Assembly (NCBI GenBank): GCA_040401695.1
Contig: JBBANY010000069.1
Location: 1 to 11,952 of the forward strand
Direction of reading: 5' to 3'
Source of the DNA: F1-20-MAGs119 sp040401695
GTDB lineage: Bacteria; Actinomycetota; Acidimicrobiia; Acidimicrobiales; Ilumatobacteraceae
DNA: 11,952 nucleotides
The position numbers were made by a program, and so were the translations under genes. The first letter of the stretch is position 1. Every line of letters starts with the position of its first letter. The notes beneath the pieces are model-generated. The model worked only from the letters and a program-made list of their open reading frames with translations, searched no databases and was not told the origin of the DNA. Below, one piece after another: positions 6,784-11,952 of this stretch.

Positions 6784-6851
6784 TTACTCGTGTTTCGCCC
6801 CGCGCGCCGCCTACCCTCGCTGAGCCCTCGATCGAGATCTGACCAATCGAG

Positions 6852-9800
6852 TCAGCCGAACGACCGAACCGGAACCACGCCGTAGTAACCCGTGCCATAG
6901 GGAAGGCTCTGCTTCGTTGCGATGCCGGGCAACCAAAAGAGGTAACGCTGGAGGGGTACGGTCATGGAAGAATCCACCATTGCGGTGCGATTGAAATTCG
7001 TCGGGAGATTCAGTCGCCCCGCGTTCGACCAATTCATCATCTGAGTGGTGTGGGCGGCGGTGGGCAACGCCCAGTTGGCAACTCCGTTGATCGTCAGATT
7101 CGCTACGTACCCTGAAATCTGCGTGAAAAACAAAATGGTCGCGGCAGACACGGGCGCGGTTTCGTCGAAACGGGGCGACGATGGCGACGACCTCAGGAGC
7201 AGGCCTCCGCTCGGCCCCGGGTCGCCGACCACTGCAGCCGAGGTGAGAGAGACGTTGTACTGCTTCACAGCTTGACCGTCGACAGTCACCGACAAGACCC
7301 CTGTGGCCGCGGAGCCTCCGTAGATCCGATAGCCAAGCGTCGTCACACCGTCCGAGGTGACGTCTGGTTCGATTTGTCGACCCCAACTCATGCCCGAATT
7401 GGGGAAGGAGCCCCGCTGGTAGGCCACGACCACCTGGCGCGCACCGGCCGCATTCACGGGGTTGCCCTTGGCATCGGACTGGCGGATTCTGCCGATCGGG
7501 GCGCCGGATGCAACTGCGACGAACGAATCGTCCTTGGTAGCGATCTCGTACGTGAATTGACTTGCCCGGCCGGGAGCCAACGTCACCACGGCGCCCTGCA
7601 CGAAGCCGAGCTCCGTAAGACCCTTTCTCACCCGATACGTCGGCCTGTACGTGACCCCAGACATTCCGGCAACGACGACGTCGACAAAATTGATTTCACC
7701 ACTGGATCCCGATGTGACCGTGTTGTCAGTGACCTGCAACAGCGCAGACACCGACGTATTGCCAGATATCGGTAGAAGGGTGACATTCGCGGTCCACCCC
7801 GACTCGGCAACCGCGTTGCCCCACCGATCGACAATTCTCAGTGTCGGCTGGGTCGTGGCACGCAAGCCGCTGGCGAGACCATCGAGTTGGCGCTGCACCT
7901 CGGCCCGACTGGCGGCGCCGGCTGAAATCACTGTGTTCGCTGCAGCCTGCAGCGCGACGCCGCCGCTTGGCGCAAACGAGAGTCGGTACGAACCGATGGT
8001 TCCACCGAACGTCATCCGCCCGAACGTGGCGATGCCGGACGCGTCCGTCGTCACCGAGTTGTTCGAGATCTCAAGTGCCCGATCAGAGTTCAGCGCCGTC
8101 ACGGTGACACCGGCCTTTTCGACACGGTTGCCGTACGAATCGACGAGGCGCACCGCCGGGGCGTTCGACAGTGCCGCTCCCATTGACGCCGTTGCGGGAG
8201 GCTGGGTCACGAACTCGACCGTGGCAGCAGTCGCAGCGACCACGGTGACACTGGCTGAAGCCGACACGGCCCGAGACCCACTCTCGTACCTGTACTCACA
8301 AACCGCCGTCCCGGCGCGGGTGACGACCTGACGTGAGAACGTCGCGACTCCGTCGGCATTTGTCTGAACTCCGGTCCACGTGTCGGAGCCCGTGCACTTG
8401 CCGAGCACGGTGATGGGCTCGGTGACGGCATTGCCCTGCGAATCAGCCGCTCCGATGTGGGAACTCGAGATGAAAGCCACTCCGGCCACGGCGCTCACCT
8501 CGTGCACCAGAACATTCAGCCGCTCGATCGGTCCGGCCGCGAGCGAAATCTCCTTCTGAAGGGTTGGCATCAGCGCGCTGTTGAACGAAATCGTGATTTT
8601 GCCCGCCTTGCCACTCACCTCCAGATCAGTGAATGTGGCCACACCATCACGGCCGGTTGTAGCCGTGGCGTTGGTGAGGGTGTTGGGTTCGGGTGCGCTG
8701 GCGGTGATCACCGTCCCCTCGTCGGTGATGACGTTCCCCGACACGTCGACAAGCATCACCGACGGCTGAACAGCAATCGCAACCCCGCTCCGCGCACCTG
8801 CGGGATTCTGAACGAACCGCAACTCCTCGGCTGCACCTGCCACAACCTCGATGACATGCGACGCATGCAGGTCAGCGTTGTCGTTCGAGGAGAAGGTGAG
8901 ACTCCACACGCCTGCTTCGGCGACGATCGTCGGGTTGCTGAATGTTGCGTAGCCCGACTCATCGATGGTCGCACTCTCGTTTTCCACGGTCCCCTGCGGC
9001 ATGGAGGCCGTCGCACCACTTGCGGAAACCGGCAACTCGTGAGGCGCCACCGCGAGGTTGATCTGCAGGTCCTGCGATTCGACCATGTTCCCGTATTGGT
9101 CGGCGACATGAACCTTGATTTCGCCGGAAACGGGCATCGCATTGGTGGCCGTATCGGGTAACACGGTGTCAACGACCAGGCGGTCGGCCGTCGACGGAAT
9201 GACTCTCAGCTTTACCTTCGCGGGTTCGATACCGTTTGGTCCGACGAACTCAATTTCCCAATCGCCTGCGGTCTTTCTCACCGGCAATGAGAACCTCGCG
9301 ACTCTGACGTCGTTGGTCGTCGCCTTTCCAAGGACTGCACCGCCACTTGTCCGGGCCGTGATCTCCACGCCGGTCGGGCCCGCGAAATTGTCGGACGAGT
9401 CAAGGAAGTAGACGGACGCAACCCATTCGGTACCCGCTACAACAGTTTGGGTTTCACTGTATAAACCGATCGCCACCGGCGCACCCGGGACCAGATCGAT
9501 TGTCGAGGTTACGGAGGCAAGACCTTCAGGTTCGAAGGTGACTTGGACCGGCCCGACAGAACCGCGCAGCACGAGATTGCGAAAGGTGGCAAGCCCTTCG
9601 TCGTTGGTCGTCGCTTGGCCGCCCTCTACAACGACATCTTCACGGTCGACGAGAACTTTGACAACGACTCCGGCACGACCCCGTGGATTGCCACCTTCGT
9701 CAACCAACTGAATGGCGGGGGCTGGGGAAACGATTGCACCACTGGTCACAACTTTGAAGTCGGTCGACAGCACGCTCTTGCTGGGTGCGGACAACTCGAT

Positions 9801-10319
9801 CGCGGCTTTCTGCACCTCGCTGTTCGGAATTGCGATCGTGGTCGGAGGTGAGAGAGTGGTCGGCGGTGTCGCAGTGGTTTGTGACGAAGCTTCGGCAAGG
9901 GACGAGTCGGTGGTGGTTGTACTGCTTGCTGCACCATCGGTCGGCAGCGAGGTCGCCGAAGAGATCATCGAGGTCGGCAGCGACTGCACAGGCACCCACA
10001 GTTTTTTCTTTCCGACTCTGCCGCACACTCGTGTCGTCGCGTTCGTCTTTTTGACTGCGCCGAGTTTTCGACAGGCCGCACCCTGCGGCTTTTGCGACGT
10101 GGCAGCGAACCAGACGAGGTCCTGACCGTTCAGACCGCAGACATGAAGAACCTTGGCGAACGACTTCGATTCGCCGGCCTTGGCACATTGCGTTCCTGCG
10201 ATCGACTGCGTGTTGCGGTCGCGGTCAGCGTCTTGCGCGTCCCCACACGACACGACCAGCGATCCGAAGAGACCAGCCACCAGAAGCAATCCGAACCGAT
10301 CAATGATTCTGCGACCCAT
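6852..10319 (-). CDS. Large lipoprotein with about eight Ig-like (invasin/Big-type) repeats
   Basis: 1155 residues from ATG (10319); a GTG at 10325 would add two. Residues 1-25 are a lipoprotein signal peptide with lipobox VVSC, so Cys25 would be lipid-anchored outside the cytoplasmic membrane. Residues about 42-112 hold two short modules of the form C-x3-G ... VCG ... W (CAKAGES with VCGLNGQDLVW; CRKLGAV with VCGRVGKKKLW). A Thr/Ser-rich spacer (about 118-170) follows, and then about eight repeats of about 100-125 residues. Most show a LVDxxGN strand (LVDEGGN, VADQYGN, LVDVSGN, LVDSYGN, IVDRWGN) and a DGxATF strand (DEGLATF, DGVATF, ASGIATF), typical of Big/invasin Ig folds. The C-terminal 120 residues are unlike the repeats. 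It probably acts as a surface stalk or adhesin (inference). No Shine-Dalgarno site is visible; a TATTCT just before the start could fit a leaderless mRNA. Confidence 0.9.
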   Translation of the reverse strand: MGRRIIDRFGLLLVAGLFGSLVVSCGDAQDADRDRNTQSIAGTQCAKAGESKSFAKVLHVCGLNGQDLVWFAATSQKPQGAACRKLGAVKKTNATTRVCGRVGKKKLWVPVQSLPTSMISSATSLPTDGAASSTTTTDSSLAEASSQTTATPPTTLSPPTTIAIPNSEVQKAAIELSAPSKSVLSTDFKVVTSGAIVSPAPAIQLVDEGGNPRGRAGVVVKVLVDREDVVVEGGQATTNDEGLATFRNLVLRGSVGPVQVTFEPEGLASVTSTIDLVPGAPVAIGLYSETQTVVAGTEWVASVYFLDSSDNFAGPTGVEITARTSGGAVLGKATTNDVRVARFSLPVRKTAGDWEIEFVGPNGIEPAKVKLRVIPSTADRLVVDTVLPDTATNAMPVSGEIKVHVADQYGNMVESQDLQINLAVAPHELPVSASGATASMPQGTVENESATIDESGYATFSNPTIVAEAGVWSLTFSSNDNADLHASHVIEVVAGAAEELRFVQNPAGARSGVAIAVQPSVMLVDVSGNVITDEGTVITASAPEPNTLTNATATTGRDGVATFTDLEVSGKAGKITISFNSALMPTLQKEISLAAGPIERLNVLVHEVSAVAGVAFISSSHIGAADSQGNAVTEPITVLGKCTGSDTWTGVQTNADGVATFSRQVVTRAGTAVCEYRYESGSRAVSASASVTVVAATAATVEFVTQPPATASMGAALSNAPAVRLVDSYGNRVEKAGVTVTALNSDRALEISNNSVTTDASGIATFGRMTFGGTIGSYRLSFAPSGGVALQAAANTVISAGAASRAEVQRQLDGLASGLRATTQPTLRIVDRWGNAVAESGWTANVTLLPISGNTSVSALLQVTDNTVTSGSSGEINFVDVVVAGMSGVTYRPTYRVRKGLTELGFVQGAVVTLAPGRASQFTYEIATKDDSFVAVASGAPIGRIRQSDAKGNPVNAAGARQVVVAYQRGSFPNSGMSWGRQIEPDVTSDGVTTLGYRIYGGSAATGVLSVTVDGQAVKQYNVSLTSAAVVGDPGPSGGLLLRSSPSSPRFDETAPVSAATILFFTQISGYVANLTINGVANWALPTAAHTTQMMNWSNAGRLNLPTNFNRTAMVDSSMTVPLQRYLFWLPGIATKQSLPYGTGYYGVVPVRSFG

Positions 10320-10362
10320 GGCCACAGAATAAACCGTGTTTCAATCAATCGGAAGTCAGCAA

Positions 10363-10469
10363 CGCGCTGTTGCGGGGGACTTGCACCGTGGCCGGACTGG
10401 CTCGGTTGCCGGACCCGAGTTCGCACCCAAGCCGCTCTTGATGTCTGGCATCAACCTAATCACGGGGTG
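10363..10469. repeat. 107-bp intergenic repeat, copy 2
   Basis: Second copy of the repeat at 6677-6783, overlapping the last 14 bases of topA, including its TAG. The TTGATG/CATCAA stem-loop (10438-10443, 10449-10454) begins one base after the stop codon, a position suited to a 3'-end structure. The CCCGGG arms of copy 1 are lost here (CCCGAG and CCCAAG). Both copies lie downstream of a minus-strand gene. Confidence 0.85.
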
Positions 10470-11952
10470 GGCGACGGCGACCGCGGCGCGCAGGTTTCGG
10501 CACGGCCAACAGCGCAAGAGCGGTTTCCAGCGTCACCGCGTCGAACGTCATGTCTTCACCGACGCCGCGCGTCTCACGACCGCGTGACACGTACGGACCG
10601 TAACGACCAGCAATCACCCACACCTCCGCCCACGACGCAGGATCGAGACCCAACATGCGTCGATCCGCCCGAGGCGCGTCCAGGCGTTCCAGCGCCCATT
10701 CCAGCGACACCTCCGACGGATCCAACGCATCGGGAACCGAACGACGACGCCCGCCCACTTCCACATAGGGACTGAACGACCCGCGGAACAACTTTCCCGG
10801 TCGCACCACCACGCGCTCTCCCGACACAGGGTCGACACCCAAATCGAACGCCACCATCTCCCGCGCATCGATGCCCACCAACGCATGCTCGACCAACGCA
10901 GCCAGGCCGTCGCCCGTGCCCGCACCGAAGAAGAACTCGTGCAACAACTCTTCGCGCAGCGCGCCACCATCGGCCACCGCGTCCAACTTCGCCTCCATCT
11001 CGGTGGTGAACTGCAGGTCGACCAGCGGTGCGAAGCCATCCATCAACACGCGGTGCACCGCGAACGCAGTCACGGTGGGAATCAATGCCCGCTCACCGCT
11101 GCGGCTCCACACGTACCGGTCACGCAGCTTGGCGATGATCGACGCATACGTCGACGGACGACCAATGCCCAGGTCTTCCAGTTCCTTCACCAGCGACGCC
11201 TCGGTGAAGCGTGCCGGGGGTTGCGTGGCATGCGCCTTCGCCTCGACCGACGCCACTCCCACAACCGCCCCCACGGCCAACGCCGGGGGCACCACACCGC
11301 CCGACTCCACCGGCCACACCCGCCGGTAGCCCTCCTCTATATAAGAGGTGCCCGACGCGGTGAAGTCGGCCTGGCCCGACCGCATCACCAGCGACACCAC
11401 TTCCCCCACCGCATCGGCCATTTGGCTGCCCATTGTGCGTTGCCACACCAGTTCGTACAGCGCCGCCTCGCGCCCGCCCAGACCCGGCACCACCCGCACC
11501 GACACGTCCGTTGGGCGAATCGCCTCGTGCGCGCCCTGCGCCTGTTTCTTCGACGTCACGAACCGCTCCGTCGGCGACACCGCACCCTCACCGAACAACC
11601 GCACCACCTCGGCACGAATCTCGCGACGCGAAGCCGGCTCGTGCACCGCCACATCCGTTCGTGGATAGGTGATGTGCCCCTTGTCGAACAGTATCTGCGA
11701 CACCATGCGCGATTCCCTTGTCGACATACCCAAACGGTTCAGCGCCTCTTGGTACAGGGTGCTCATCGTGAACGGCGCCAGCGGCACACGCCGCACCGGC
11801 TTGCGTTCCGCCGACACCACCGTCAGCTCACTCACACCATTCGCTATCTCAACCGCCGCCGACTCATCGAGCACCAACACGTCCTGCACCAACACACCGT
11901 TCGCGTCGAAGTCACCACCCTTTGCCACGCGACGGCCCGCCAGCGACACCAA
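10456..11952 (-). CDS. topA: DNA topoisomerase I (type IA), 5'-truncated by the window edge
   Basis: 498 C-terminal residues. The enzyme relaxes negative supercoils through a tyrosine-DNA bond. PFTMSTLYQEA (60-70) corresponds to the PFxTSTLQQEA motif, and GHITYPRTD (92-100) holds the catalytic Tyr96. QGAHEAIRPTDV (139-150) and GIGRPSTYASII (262-273) are further type IA signatures. The Toprim domain and roughly 220 N-terminal residues, judged from the Tyr position in E. coli TopA, are missing to the right. The C-terminal part has repeat-like segments (RPGKLFRGSFSPYVEVG; GRYGPYVSRG) and a short basic tail (KPARRGRRRPP), with no zinc-finger cysteines. The residue after RTD is Val instead of the usual Ser. 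The gene ends within the 107-bp repeat. Confidence 0.95.
   Translation of the reverse strand: MVSLAGRRVAKGGDFDANGVLVQDVLVLDESAAVEIANGVSELTVVSAERKPVRRVPLAPFTMSTLYQEALNRLGMSTRESRMVSQILFDKGHITYPRTDVAVHEPASRREIRAEVVRLFGEGAVSPTERFVTSKKQAQGAHEAIRPTDVSVRVVPGLGGREAALYELVWQRTMGSQMADAVGEVVSLVMRSGQADFTASGTSYIEEGYRRVWPVESGGVVPPALAVGAVVGVASVEAKAHATQPPARFTEASLVKELEDLGIGRPSTYASIIAKLRDRYVWSRSGERALIPTVTAFAVHRVLMDGFAPLVDLQFTTEMEAKLDAVADGGALREELLHEFFFGAGTGDGLAALVEHALVGIDAREMVAFDLGVDPVSGERVVVRPGKLFRGSFSPYVEVGGRRRSVPDALDPSEVSLEWALERLDAPRADRRMLGLDPASWAEVWVIAGRYGPYVSRGRETRGVGEDMTFDAVTLETALALLAVPKPARRGRRRPPRD

Noticed and set aside
6677..10469. Composite transposon formed by the two 107-bp repeats
   Set aside because: No transposase, terminal inverted repeats or target-site duplications are visible.

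Overview
The window looks like a piece of a high-GC actinobacterial chromosome. GTG and TTG start codons are used, several exported Ig-type proteins are present, there is an Excalibur lipid-free secreted protein, and the TopA is of bacterial type. An acidimicrobial lineage (Ilumatobacter-like) is my best guess from the style of these exported proteins, but nothing here proves it. A run of ten N at 2283-2292 shows that the source is a draft scaffold. Every gene I can support lies on the minus strand, so the region reads from right to left.

From the right edge: a 5'-truncated topoisomerase I gene (10456-11952) ends inside a 107-bp repeat (10363-10469). Next is a 1155-residue lipoprotein with about eight Ig-like repeats (6852-10319). 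A second copy of the 107-bp repeat (6677-6783, 98 of 107 positions identical) sits downstream of it. Then comes a compact run of five genes that could be one operon: two unrecognised small proteins joined by a GTGA overlap (6234-6563 and 5989-6237), a conserved protein of unknown function (5331-5960), a secreted Excalibur calcium-binding protein (4432-5283) and a VOC-superfamily metalloenzyme (3951-4418). A perfect 24-bp palindrome starts at the base next to the VOC stop codon.

The left third holds a small predicted membrane protein (3653-3904), a secreted protein with a thrombospondin-type-3-like calcium loop pair (2126-3601, interrupted by the assembly gap) that ends in a hairpin, and a large exported protein running off the left edge (1-1856). 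That last gene has a signal peptide, a long glycine-rich domain, two Ig-like domains, a Ser/Thr linker and an Asn-Thr dipeptide tract encoded by a hexanucleotide repeat.

The theme is cell-surface and secreted calcium- or adhesion-type proteins, four of them in 12 kb, around a small housekeeping and unknown-function cluster. I found no RNA genes, insertion sequences, CRISPR arrays or recognised defence system. The least explained items are the paired 107-bp intergenic repeats, the 24-bp palindrome, the (Asn-Thr)n tract and the coupled small-gene pair.
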